Assembly: GCA_031772625.1 (NCBI GenBank)
Contig: CM062804.1
Span: 1,023,913,208 to 1,023,977,207 of the forward strand
Source: Pinus tabuliformis
Lineage: Eukaryota > Streptophyta > Pinopsida > Pinales > Pinaceae
Length of the DNA: 64,000 nt
Direction: 5' to 3'
Position numbers and translations under genes: made by a program. A model generated the notes under the pieces. It was not told the origin of the DNA. It saw nothing but the letters and a program-made list of their open reading frames with translations, and searched no databases. Below, one piece after another: positions 1-11,336 of this stretch (its first letter is position 1; each line of letters starts with the position of its first letter).

Positions 1-1200
1 CTTTACAATGCTTTTTGCAATGTTCATTATTTGATGTGTATTTGTGATTGTGTATGAGAATGGTTGTTGTTTGGGATTTATTTACATAGTTGTACACTTA
101 CAATGAATGTGGATGACATGTTTGATATGTACTTTGAAATATGTGTGGATTTTCATTAGCATATGGCTTGATTTAGTGTATGCATTAATTTTGTATGTTT
201 GGATATTTACAATCTTGTGTATATGATGATCAAAGTTTGATATGCAATGCTTGTAATACTTATAATTTTGTGTGTGTAATAAGACAATTTGATGGGATGT
301 TTGTATGCTTGTGTATTCGCAATTCTTTTGATGTTTAAATGTTTGTGTATTCATTGTGTGTTCGTATTGTTTCCGTACTTACAATCTTAGTTGTAATGAT
401 TAAAACTTGAAAAGTGCTCTTGATTGTGTGTTTGTACTTCTGATTTTATGTACATTTCATTGTGTGTTTGTACCCTTAATTGTATGTGTTTGTATTATTG
501 ATTGCATGCATTTCTAATTGTGCATTTGTATTATTGATCACATTTGTTGGTGTATTTACAATCTTGTGTGTAATAAAATATGAATGAATGTTTATGTGTG
601 CTTGTGTATTTACAATGTTTTTGAATGTAATTATGAGAGTCTCATATGATGTTTGAGTACTTGTGTATTTATATGCTTTTGAATGGAATGATGAAAATTT
701 GATATGATGTTTGCATATCTATAATATTTTTGAATGTAATGATCATTATTGTTTGATTGGGTTGTTTGCTTATTTTTCATTTTTTCATTGTGATTGTGTA
801 TATTCTTGGAATGTGAGAATATGTGTTAGAATGAACAAACTTTGATATGACATCTTCTTTTGTATTTGCAATAATATTTCTTGAATGATCAAAATTTGAT
901 GTCGATTTTCAATTTAAATTTATTGCACAAGAAATTAAATGGGGGGATTGGGAGAGTGTTGAGTGAAATAGTAATATTATATAAACTATAAGTGAGGGGG
1001 TAGCTCAAATGAACTTTATTTATTGCATAGGGAAATCACATAGGAGGTGGGATTGGGGAAGTGATGAGTGAAATAGTAGTATAACTATAAACTAGGAGTG
1101 AGAGGGAGGGGCCAAATGAGCTTCCACCTTCACGTGGTTGGCCTAGTTAGTAGAGGATTTGTATCATAAAATTCTCGAAGCCAAGTGAAGTTCTTTTTAA
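1..1200. repeat. T/G-rich degenerate repeat, copy 1
   Basis: This stretch is built from a loosely repeated motif of the form TGTGTATTTACAATCTT, seen for example near 205, 371, 548 and 606. It ends in a non-repetitive tail (about 900-1200) with AAGCCAAGTGAAGTTC near its end. The whole block recurs at 1855-2975. It probably begins before the window. There are no long open frames apart from low-complexity ones. The origin is unknown: it could be an old satellite or a non-coding part of a mobile element. Confidence 0.75.
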
Positions 1201-1368
1201 ATATAAATTTTTATGTTTTTTATTTTTTAAATTTTAAATAATAATAAATCACCAATTTTAAATAATCAATATAATTGTCCCTTATACCTATATTTAGCTT
1301 TGTCATTTATTTAAAAATAACTATAATATCCAAACATGTAAATATATGAAATAATATTTATAATAATG

Positions 1369-1413
<45 letters not shown>

Positions 1414-1635
1414 TTGTATATTTGATTATTATTAAATAATGATTATTATCATAAGATTATAATTAAATAAAAATATGAAATATTATTATAAATATTTTAT
1501 TACTATTATGGTTATAAAAATTATAAAATATTATTACAAAAATCTATTTAATTGTTATCATTATAAATATTTATTTACGTATTATGAAAAAATATTTATA
1601 TTATTATTAACCTATTTTATTTTATTTATTTATTT

Positions 1636-1681
<46 letters not shown>

Positions 1682-1854
1682 ATATATAAAATTTAAGTTT
1701 TTTAAATAATTTTTTATAATATACTATATTATATTTATTTATAACTTTTTTATACGTACAATAATTTTCAAATTATATATATATATATTAGTGTTTATAT
1801 TATGTTTGTACAACTATAAAAATTTGATATATAATATTCAATGTATTTTTTTGT
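1201..1854. repeat. AT-rich spacer with (TA)19 microsatellite
   Basis: This is almost pure A+T DNA between the two T/G-rich copies. It contains an uninterrupted TA run at 1373-1410 and a second ATAT-rich run near 1635-1680. The part at about 1455-1600 resembles 3795-3935, so this spacer also belongs to the duplicated material. No gene is visible. Confidence 0.8.
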
Positions 1855-2975
1855 CTTTACAATGCTTTTTGTGAGGTTCATTATTGGATGTATATTTTTT
1901 TATTGTGTATAAGATTGGTTGTTGTTTGGCTTTTATTTACATAGTTATGCATTTACAATAAATATGGATGACATGTTTGATATGTACTTTGAAATGTGTG
2001 TGGATTTTCTTTAGCATATGGCTTGATTTACTCTCTACATTAATTTTGTATGTTTGGATATTTACAATTCTGTGTGTATGATGATTAAAAATTGACATGC
2101 AATGTTCGTAGTATTTATAATTTTGTGTGTACTAAGAAGGTTTGATGAGATGTTTGTATTCTTGTGTATTTGCAATGCTTTTGATGTTTGAATGTTTATG
2201 TATTTCTAATGCTTGTTATGTTAGTGTAGTTATTGTGTGTTTGTATTGATTATGTAGTTACAATATTATTTGTAATGATTAAAACTTGAATTGTGCTCTT
2301 GATTGTGTGTTTGTAATCTTCATTGTTCTTATTTTTCGTTGTGGGTTTGTACTTTTGATTCTATGTTTGTTTATACTCTTGATTGTATACATTTTTTATT
2401 ATGTGTTTGTATTCTTGATTGTATGCATTTTTTTATTTTGTATTTGTACCCTTGATCAATTTTGTTTTAGTGTATTTACAATCTTGTGTGTAACAAAATA
2501 TGAAAGAATGTTTATATGCTCGTGTATTTACAATATTTTTGAAAGTAATGATGAAAATCTAAAATGATATTTGAGTACTCGTGTATTTGATATGAGAATT
2601 TGTGCGAGAATGAGGGAAATTTGATATGACATCTTTTTGTATTTGATATGGCATCTTTTTGTATTTGCAATAATATTTTTGTAATGATCAAAATTTGATG
2701 TCTATTTTCCATCTAAATTTATTCCACAATAAATTAAATGGGGGTATAGGGAGTCTTGAGTAAACTAGTAATATTATATAAGCTATAATTTGTTGTATAG
2801 GGAAATCACATAGGAAGTGGGGTTAGGGAATGATAGAGTGAAATAATAGTATAACCATAAATTAGGGGTGAGGGAGAGGGGTCAAATAAACTTCCACCTT
2901 CACATGGTTGGCCTAATTAGTAAACAATTTATATCACAAAATTCTGGAAGCCAAGTGAAGTTCTTTTTAAATCTA
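1855..2975. repeat. T/G-rich degenerate repeat, copy 2
   Basis: This is a direct copy of 1-1200. Both copies begin with CTTTACAATGCTTTTTG, share the segment around TGGATGACATGTTTGATATG, and end with AAGCCAAGTGAAGTTCTTTT. The offset is about 1.85 kb early on and shrinks to about 1.75 kb at the end because of deletions. Divergence is substantial, so the duplication is old. Confidence 0.75.
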
Positions 2976-2989
2976 AAGAAAGTATTATT

Positions 2990-3365
2990 TTATAAATAAT
3001 TTCAATTTATTCTTTATTCTATAAATAATAAATATTTATTTTTTAATACTATTATTATTTATTTAATCAATATTAAAAATATTTATATTATATATTATTA
3101 ATCAATATTAAAAATAATATTTCATATATTATTATTATTATTTAATAGATTAAAAAAATTATTTCATAATTTAGAAAATAATAATAATAATAATGTATCT
3201 TACATTAGAATTTAGAATTTTAAGTATATTATTTATTATGTATATTCAGTATTTTTATTTCATTAATGATACTTTTGATATTTAATTTAGATTTATTTTT
3301 TCAATATAAATGTTTTATTTTATTAATATATTATATGAATATTTGATATATTAAAATTTAAATTA
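2990..3365. repeat. AT-rich direct repeat, copy 1
   Basis: This segment matches 4040-4378 in the same orientation. Shared landmarks are the run ending in AATAATGTATCTTACAT and the block ATATTATATGAATATTTGAT. The MITE at 3479-3725 lies between the two copies. No gene is seen. Confidence 0.7.
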
Positions 3366-3478
3366 ATTAACTTTAATGTTAATAATATATAAAAATAATT
3401 TTCATGTAATTTTTTATTAATTAAATAATTTTTTAGTATTAGTAAATAATAATAATCAATTAATTTATCAAATTTTTG

Positions 3479-3725
3479 GAAAAAATCACATAGAGAGTAT
3501 TTGGTCAACACGTTTCAAACCGGCCAGTGTGGTTCATCTTCAGGACAAGATGAAGAGACATATCTCAGAGGAGGGTTAAATAAGAACCAAAGCAAGATCT
3601 GTCTTCATCTTAAAAACCTGCAAGCATGCCCATTCAAAAGATTGAACCTTGATAGTAACGACCCTTCCGTGCAGGGTAGTGATATTCAAAACGCGTGGAC
3701 CAAATACTCTCTGTGTGATTTTTTC
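3479..3725. mobile_element. MITE-like element with 37-bp terminal inverted repeats
   Basis: The 5' end (3479-3515) and the reverse complement of the 3' end (3689-3725) match at 34 of 37 positions, including the block AGAGAGTATTTGGTC. Weaker inverted similarity continues outward to about 3459 and 3746. The 170-bp core is much more GC-rich than its surroundings and encodes no transposase. Size, ends and setting in AT-rich DNA fit a non-autonomous DNA transposon. The superfamily is not assigned because no clear target duplication could be read in the AT-rich flanks. Confidence 0.7.
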
Positions 3726-3794
3726 TTAAAATTCTCATGAATTAATAAGTTATGGATCATAGAAACTTGAATTCGAATAATTAATTAATTAATT

Positions 3795-3935
3795 ATTAAG
3801 AAAATTATAAAGTGTTATTATAAATATTTTATTATTATTATTAAATAAAATTATAAATTAATATTATAAAAACTTATTTAATTATTATCATTATAACTAT
3901 TTATTTAAATATTTTTAAAAACTATTTAATATATG
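3795..3935. repeat. AT-rich segment related to 1455-1600
   Basis: The stretch with TATTATAAATATTTTATTA followed by ACTTATTTAATTATTATCATTATAA resembles the spacer at 1455-1600. It links the region after the MITE to the spacer between the T/G-rich copies. Low sequence complexity makes the match less certain than the others. Confidence 0.45.
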
Positions 3936-4039
3936 CATCAAAATATTAATATATGTATATATGATATTTATATATATATATATATATATACTTTATTTTG
4001 TTTTTAAAAAAATCAAAAATCTTTAATCATTTTTTAAAA

Positions 4040-4378
4040 ATCTAGTAATTTCAATTTAATATTTTTTATAAATAATAAATTTATAAATATTTATTTATTT
4101 AATATTATTATTAATTATTTAATAAAAATAATATTTCATATCTTATTATTATTATTTAATAAATTATAGATTTTTTATTTCATAATTTAGAAAAGAATAA
4201 TAATGTATCTTACATGAGGGTTTAGAATTTAAAGTGTATTATTTATTGTGTATATTCATTATTTTTATTTTAATGATGATACCTTTTGAAATTTAATTTA
4301 AATCTATTTTTTTTTTTATATAAATTTCTATATTTTATCAATATATTATATGAATATTTGATATATGAAAATTTAACT
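4040..4378. repeat. AT-rich direct repeat, copy 2
   Basis: This is the second copy of 2990-3365, in the same orientation, ending in the shared ATATTATATGAATATTTGATATAT block. Divergence is obvious but the order of landmarks is kept. Confidence 0.7.
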
Positions 4379-4911
4379 GACTTGGACCTTAATAAGGAGA
4401 TGATATGTACATAAACTTCATCTTATACATGTTAATGAAGTTTTCAACTTGTCTAACATTTGTCTAAATTGCAGATTTGATTTTCAGCCATCTATGTTCT
4501 TCTTGCTTTGTAATTTCTAGCTATATATTTATTTTAATTTAACAAAACATAAAGACAACTAAGTTAAGTGATTTATGATCCTAGTTGAAGGAGAACAAAT
4601 GTTGTCTTACTCCAACATTTACTGCAACAAGTAAGATATCCAAATCTGGTTTAGTCATAATGAGATTTCCCTAGAAGGCTGAAACTTATAAAGAACATTT
4701 TGGTATCTTTCTTTTGGATTGCCTAGAAGGTTAGGGTGTTAAGAATTGAAATATTGTCCATTGTCTCCACTATTTTCTTTTGTATAGCATAAAAACCCTA
4801 AGAATAAATGTTTACACATTTAGGATCCAAGAATTCTTTGGTTAAGTGTTGAAACTTCTGTTTTGCATTAATGTCATTTTTGCTTCCAAAATTTCAATAT
4901 GGTGTTAGAAC
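4379..4911 (+). other. Possible old LTR end with Met-type primer site
   Basis: A TGGTGTTAGAAC at 4900-4911 matches 9 of 12 bases of the initiator-Met primer site TGGTATCAGAGC. It follows a stretch ending AAAATTTCA, the sort of CA end expected of an LTR. No partner LTR or coding domain was found, so this may be a chance match or a fully decayed element. Confidence 0.3.
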
Positions 4912-6960
4912 GTTTGTGGCTAAGACCACTATAGGTGTAACCAAGGGCTTCTATTTCAACTAAAGACACTTGATAAAGGTGCTTGACCTTGCTTGAGGTT
5001 GTTGGACATGAAAGTGAAACCAGTGTTCCATGGGGATGCATCCCTCAGGGTTAGGTGCACACATCCATCGCACGTGGGACAAGGGGACCTCTGGGGAAAT
5101 GTTTCCCTTCATCCCCCTTTTTGGGAGATGCAAGGGGACATAGCGACAGACATTTCCCTAGTGTGGGGGATGCAACATCCCAAAAAGGATGCTTCTAGGA
5201 GTCCCCCATTAATTTTGTCTGATAACAATAATTTATGAGTGGAGAAGCTTAATATTAAATCCTAAGGCCCTACTAATGCTTTGTAATTAATGGTAATGTT
5301 AAATTATTAAAGTAAAAGTGATATTCTCCTTTATCTTTTATTTTCATCCTTTTGCTTACATTTTTAACATTACAATGAAATGACTTGGGATTTTTGAGAG
5401 TGGTTTCAACCTCATTGGACTTCATCTGGAGAAAATAGTATTTCATATCCCATTCAAAATTTAGCAAACTTAACAGTTTTCAAGATTTCAATGTTGGCAG
5501 GATTGCAATGTTTCTACTGGATTCTATCAAGTATGAGGTTCTGGAACTAACATTTAATCAGGAGCACCAAGCCCAAAATCAACCTTTTGAGGGGGGCATG
5601 CCCCCTTTTATCACTCTAAGATTTTCCTAGTCTGTAGAGAAAAACCCTAAGGTAACTCTTTCAAACCAATCTTTAGGGCCAAAGGCTAGCCCTTTCAAGT
5701 CGGAGAGGGCTCTCTCGTTTACAATTCAACTACCTAGTGTCACTTCAACAGTTGGCTGTGTCTTTAGTACAGTGGCTAGATCATGAGTTCAGTAGGGTTT
5801 GAAAATGATGGCAAGGAAGAGAGAAAGTCTATCCTTGGGCATGGAGTCATAGCAAATTCAAATCAATAAGCGGTTACTAGGATGTTGGATGTAGTGATAG
5901 AGGCTAAGAGCAGGACAGTTGATGTATCCTTAGACAATCTTGCCATTGAGAGTGGTAGGAGAAAATAACAAAAAATTGTTTAAAACAGAGCATTTGATAG
6001 AAGAATTTTGTTCAGTTTAGATAAGGAAAGTGATACTTAAATGGTAAAAACAGAGCATGAAAATGAAGCATGAATTCCACTTTAATACCTTCATTCAATC
6101 ATAAGGAAGATAAACATTTAATGAAAATAACATAGGTAAACACATTCACCAAGAAACAGACCAGGACATATAAACACATGAATTCTCAACTTTGAAACAC
6201 TATGTTCTTCTTATCACTAGTCACCTAGGATTAACCAACAATAACAAAGCACATACACTGATTACAATTTTTCTCAAATTTTGAACCATTGGTTTTTAGT
6301 CATTATCAACTTTATAGAGTACTTGCAAAACCATAAGCATGTTTTTAGAAATGCCTTAATTACAACAATCTCAAAATAGCTAAGTATATCTCTAATTAAA
6401 ACTAAATACATTACATTTCTCAATAATAAAACAAGATGATAATATTTTTTATCTGAGAATTATGTTGTTGCTGAAGACCTGGTTGAAGCTAAGGATCAAA
6501 ACTAATTACTGATATTCTACCCAAATTTTATGAAAACCCTACTTCATCATCAAGCTTGGTATGGTAATTTCTTTCTTGAAATTTGGTCTTGATCCACAAA
6601 AAAGGGAATTCGGTATGTAGATCCTTCCTTTAGGGTTTTATTTGCTCCAAACTGCTCCTTGTTTCCTTAAACAAATAGGATTTTCCCGAGCCTTGACGAA
6701 TTAACTGGAATACCTCAAATCAGGAGAAAAATTGGGAACTGTTGACAGATTAAATGATTGTTTTCTCAAAACGGGGCAAAAATTCGCATTGTTAATATAA
6801 CTGTCACCACTCATCCAAAATGAAGTGCAAATAGTGCGAACGGATTAAATTTCTGCGCTATATAAAAATTCTCCTAAAAGGTTGTTGGAAAAACAAAAAA
6901 CCGCATACAAATGCTTCATTTGAGTATGCTAGGTGCCCGCAACAAAATATCAACTTCACT
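4912..6960. other. No gene recognised
   Basis: This is 2 kb of non-coding DNA. An 81-codon open frame at 4993-5238 has no family resemblance. The sequence at 5600-5760 is moderately GC-rich and LTR-like in texture, but no ends could be paired. The 3' part of the relic at 6961-13411, including any downstream LTR, would be expected here but could not be recognised. Confidence 0.5.
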
Positions 6961-7395
6961 CTATCTCCTTTTCCTAGTCTTCTTGGCTTTAGCAGTATGC
7001 TCTTTGCTTTGATTTTTAGGCTTCCTAGAACTAGCAATTTTATCTTTGTTTATGACCATATATCTATGAGGTGTGTTATCTACCTCAATTACTTGTTGTG
7101 TCAGGCTAGGGTTTTGCTTGAGCTTGAATTTCAACCTCAATTTATTTAGTGGTATAGTGTGCAGCCTTCTTTCCCCATAGATCTCAGCTAGTGTAGACTC
7201 CTCAACAACCTCTATTTTCTCTGTCTCAGGATCAACAGCTTCAGCCTCTATTTCCTCTATTGGTTCAAAAACTTTTGTATGTTCAGGAGATGACATAAGA
7301 GGAGGAGACATGGCTTTCCTTTCTAGAATTCTCCTAATTCTTCTCGTGTAGACCTTTCTCATTTCAAGAAAGAGAGGAGGAGGTTTGGTCATCAT
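6961..7395 (-). CDS. 144-aa basic protein of unknown function, downstream of relic gag
   Basis: This is an open frame with an acidic middle (many E residues around 45-70) and a strongly basic C-terminus rich in K and R (last 30 residues). It lies just downstream, on the same strand, of the gag C-terminus of the Athila/Tat-like relic, where protease would be expected. In the sister relic at 13969-14694 protease does follow gag. I do not recognise a family. It may be an extra element-encoded ORF of a non-autonomous element or part of another inserted element. The clean frame over 144 codons, in a region where the surrounding frames are broken, is notable. Confidence 0.4.
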   Translation of the reverse strand: MMTKPPPLFLEMRKVYTRRIRRILERKAMSPPLMSSPEHTKVFEPIEEIEAEAVDPETEKIEVVEESTLAEIYGERRLHTIPLNKLRLKFKLKQNPSLTQQVIEVDNTPHRYMVINKDKIASSRKPKNQSKEHTAKAKKTRKRR

Positions 7396-8542
7396 GCTTT
7401 TCCTCTGAATTATAGTCTAGACAGATGAGGTCCCTCCATGTTGTACACAGGTTGTTGTGGTATTTTATTATTAGGATTCGGAAGTGGTTGAGTGGGTAGT
7501 TGATTTGGTTTTTGTTGAAATGGTGAGGAGATTTGTGGGTTTTGATTCTGAACTAGAATTTGTGGTAATTGGTTACCTTGGGGAATTTGATTAGATGGTG
7601 GTATAAATTGTGGTGGAAGATAGGATGGCGAGTATTGTTGATATTGAGCATAGGCTCCATAAGGATTTTTCCATCCTTGATTCCAAGATTGTGACTGTGG
7701 CTGAGCCCAAGGCTGCCAGGCTGGATTCCAATTATTTTGTGAAGACTGAGCAAATTTTTGTGGTCTGAACCCTTGTGGTTGATTTGTTTGGGGTTTTTTC
7801 CATGGTCTCTTGGCTATAAAGTAAAGAGGATCTACTTGTTATGGAATCCCCTCATCGTTAAATACAGCCTTGAGACCTGGTAAAGAAGGACATTCCTTCG
7901 TATCATGATCATATACACATATGACACAAGTTTCTATGGCTTTTGAATCTAAGGGACACTCTCTTAGAACATGTTTCTTTAGACATTTGGGACAGAAGAT
8001 AGATAATGTAGCATTTTCAGAATTTTACTTGTTTTGTATTTTAAGGGTGTTTATCTGCTCACTTACACTCCGTAAAATATCTTTCTTAAAGGTATCAAGA
8101 AAGTTTCCTAATTCTGCCTTGCTGACTGTCCCAGTTGCAGATTTATTAATTCTTGACAAATGGTAGTCAGGGAATATCTCCCTTCCCAGTTAGGTTAAGG
8201 AGATCGATCCACTCATATTTAATAGCTCTGAGTAAAAGGGATTTTAAGGTTTCCTCATCCAAATTATCCATTTTTTCTCTTTTAACATTGTAGACAAACC
8301 TTTCTACTAAATCTTCAATATTTTCATCTTCTTTTTGTTTCATTTTGAAGACTTTGTCTTTAAGGTTATTAATCTCTGTATTTTCCTAAGAAATCCTGTT
8401 TCATTTGCCCCCATGTTGTTATAGAATGAACTCCTAGACTCACGAACCATTTTAATGCTGAGCCTTTTAATGTAGCAGGGAAAAATTTTAATTTTTGAGC
8501 ATCATGCAGATAGTCATATGATCTGCATAATACTTCAAATTC
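7396..8542 (-). pseudogene. Ty3 (Athila/Tat-like) gag, middle and C-terminal part
   Basis: Read on the minus strand, 8542-8369 encodes the retrotransposon gag core, with LCRSYDYLHDAQKLKFFPAT followed by LKGSALKWFVSLG and a TWGQMKQDFLGKYRD block. Around 8000-7860 there are two zinc-knuckle-like motifs, CPKCLKKHVLREC and CVICVYDHDTKEC (each C-X2-C-X3-H-X4-C). About 7830-7430 is a Q/N/P-rich tail ending in NPNNKIPQ and YNMEG. Frames are broken between these blocks. The tail is closely similar to 14888-15356. Gag would package element RNA in cytoplasmic particles. This copy is dead. Confidence 0.75.
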
Positions 8543-11336
8543 TATTAGAGTCGGTCTGTTCAGCCCTCCGTAAGAGATCAAAACCTCTTTGTTGCATTTC
8601 ATATTAGGAGTCCCGCCCAGTCATCTGCATTCCATTAGGCGCATGGATTATCTAACGAGAGTGGTTTTCCTCATGTCCCTCATGTCATTTACCTGCTGGT
8701 TCATGTCTGTTCATTAAAAAGGCACATACAGTCTTATTTTCATTAAAATTTGCAAAATCTTGTCTTTAGGGTTTCATGGTCAATTAGGTCAAGGTTCCTT
8801 TAGGGTTTCATCAATAAATGTGTCAAAGTGTCCAATAATCACCAGCAGGCATGAGGAGGTTTCCTTATCAAATAATTTCATCACCAAGTGTTCGACATTG
8901 TGTTTTAACACAGAATATTTGGCATTTATTGTACTAAAATCATGTAAATTTTGTTTTTCTCATTGTAAATTTCTTCATCTTCACCCTGGTTATTTCCTTA
9001 GCCTAAGAAGCTCCAACACCTGCAAAACACAAGCAAAGTTCAGCTCATCTAGTTCATCAACAAAGCCAAAAGGGGAAAAAGTCCAAAAAACAGAGTTTGA
9101 AATCAAATCATTTTGAAAACATTATAAAAGTGGCTTTTGGAAAAGTTAATTTGAAAAGACCATGTATAAAACATGTCTCCAAATGTGTAAAGCTCATTTG
9201 CACTCCAAGAGCAAAGAGAAAGCAAAACAAAATCATTTTGGGGTGAGCAAGGTGAAATCGGAGAAAATTGATCAAAAACCTGGTGCGCAGCGCATTGGGC
9301 CTCAGAACCTAGTGTAAAATAACACGGGCGTGTCACATTAGTGAGGCGCGGTGCATTGGGTTGAGTGCACGGCGCATACAACCAGGAAGCTTGAAATTTA
9401 CCAAATCTGCTCCAAAATCGCTCAAATCGCCCAAAACTGCACGGATTTGTCAGGTAGAGCCTCCATTATTATTCTCTATCCAAGTTGGGTGCCTACTTCA
9501 TGATGCTTGTTTCATGGTGATTGCTTAAAGAAGTTGAACCCTATCATTTTAAGTTCCTCCAACAAAAATTGTTGCCTAGGGTTTTGATGACTATTTTGCC
9601 ACCAAGTTTACTCCCTTATCCTTTTTTCATTGATTCCCTTATTCCTTAAGTTCCACTACCCCCTTAAAACACTAATCCCTTATCCTAAGTCCCCTTTCTC
9701 AAAATCCCAAATGCACAAAACCATAGTCTCATACTTAAAATTCCCAAACCCTAATGGCTATCCCGAGAGCTTCACGTCATCATTCGACAGAACGTACCAT
9801 CATTCAGAGGGTTGTTATCATCATGCCAAGTTCCACACATTGAGGTAGGTTTTACTCAAATGATGTTTCTAAGCAAGAAAAGATGAATTTGGGAAAACTG
9901 AGAGAGTTTTTTGTCCAAAACAGGCCAAGGAAGAAAAAACTCCATCACTTTTTACACAGGTGTCATGGTTTAGGAGAAATGTCAAAAATACAGTTTCCTT
10001 GGGAGAATTGGTGCACCTCTGAAGTGACCTTGGGAAAATCAAGTTTTCTCCTAGCTTGGTTGTCCAAATGACTTGCTTGATGAGTCAAAGGATAACTGGA
10101 CACAAAGATATTTCCAATGAGCTATCATGAGCTCAATTTGGAGTTGAGGAAGGCATTCAAAAGTTGACTACAACAGCACTCTACCTTTAGGCAGCCTCAT
10201 TTGGCACATTTTTACCAGTCTTGGGAGATTTGATTTTTTATAGGGAAAATGAACTCCAAATTGAAAAATTCTAGTTGGGTTGGAAATTAGACTCAAATAC
10301 CTTTCCAACGAGCTATCTTGCACCCAATTCAGACACCAGGAAGGTCCTCAAAACTGGTCTGCAAAAAGGTGCTATGCACAAAAATTTTTAAAACAGGGTT
10401 TTCCTCCCTATGCGTCGCGCCACGTGGTGCTCGCTTTTGCTAGGGAGCTCCAAATCCAAAAAACTTTGCATTTTTTGATTTTTCATGATAAATTATGGTT
10501 GTTGGTGCATGGCCAAGAAATTTGGGCAAGTTTTGAGTCCTCAGGAGGTCAAAAACACTCAAAAAATGACCTCACTGCCCCTATTTTGACACACAGGAAG
10601 CAGTCTTGGGAGATTGAAGTTTTGGAGGGGCAAATGACATCCAAATCCAGAAATTTCACTTGGTTGGAAAGTAGACAGGCAGGGCTTTCCAATGAGCTAT
10701 CCTGGGCTCAATTTGGACTTCGGAAAGTGCCTCAAAATCAGCTCCAAAGTGGCGCGACGCATAGAGAATTTGGGTGCGGCGCATAGAGAAATTTGGCCTC
10801 ATTTTCACTCTTCAGCTCAGAAATTCACCCAGTTTTGACTAGTTTCACATTTTCATGTAACTCTTGATCTATTTGGATGTAATTTCATGACCATGATGTA
10901 ATTTTGGCACATTTTTACTTGTTCTAGAAGATTCATTCACCAAAAGGTGAAATGTGAGTGAATGAATCAGTTTCCTAACATATAGAGGCAAGTTGTTTGA
11001 CTACCTCGATTTCAGTGCCTTGTTTAGAATTGGTTGAAACAACTCCTAGAATGATGAGCTCGACCCTTAGAGGCATGGGAGTGGGTTAGGATGGTCTATA
11101 TTATGTAATTTTCCAACAAAAAACCCCCAAAACAATCAAATCAAATCCTTGCACTTCATACCTAGCCTAAGATTAGTTGTTAAATTAGTCATCTCCAGCC
11201 CCATTAATTATCTTTTGCTGAGATTGACTTGGAGAGAGCCCTCTCCTGTCCTCGTAGGGCTAGCTATGAGGCTGAGCGTGGTTTGATGTGGACCTAGAAC
11301 CTTGCCTTTTCAGCCTGAGGCAAATCTAGGCTCTAA
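8543..11336. mobile_element. 2.8 kb insertion splitting the gag relic
   Basis: On the minus strand the gag reading frame stops at PETFLFEF (about 11345) and resumes at EFEVLCRSYDY (about 8540). The same 7 bases, CAAATTC, sit at 8536-8542 and 11337-11343, consistent with a target duplication. The inner ends are TATTAGAGTC and GGCTCTAA, a short imperfect inverted repeat. No LTR pair or transposase was seen inside. The element type is therefore unknown, and a recombination junction is an alternative. Confidence 0.45.
10085..10800. repeat. Degenerate long tandem repeat
   Basis: Three units share TTCCAAYGAGCTATC followed by a CAATTYGGA-like block, near 10110, 10300 and 10690. The last two units also share CAGTCTTGGGAGATT (10220 and 10605) and a downstream block ending in GGTTGGAAA. 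Unit spacing is about 185 and 390 bp, so the units have uneven internal insertions. GC-rich clusters with GCGCGACGCATAGAG and GCGGCGCATAGAG lie in the last unit. The repeat lies inside the 8543-11336 insertion. Confidence 0.65.

Noticed and set aside
1475..1696. Open frame rich in Y, I and K
   Set aside because: It is simply translation of AT-rich DNA with TA repeats.
2286..2567. 93-codon hydrophobic frame resembling a membrane protein
   Set aside because: It lies in the T/G-rich repeat; the F, V, I, C and L content follows from TTTGTGT-type text, and copy 1 of the repeat does not keep the frame.
3501..3740. 79-codon frame in the MITE
   Set aside because: It spans the core and one inverted end and has no family motif; it is a by-product of the GC-rich core.
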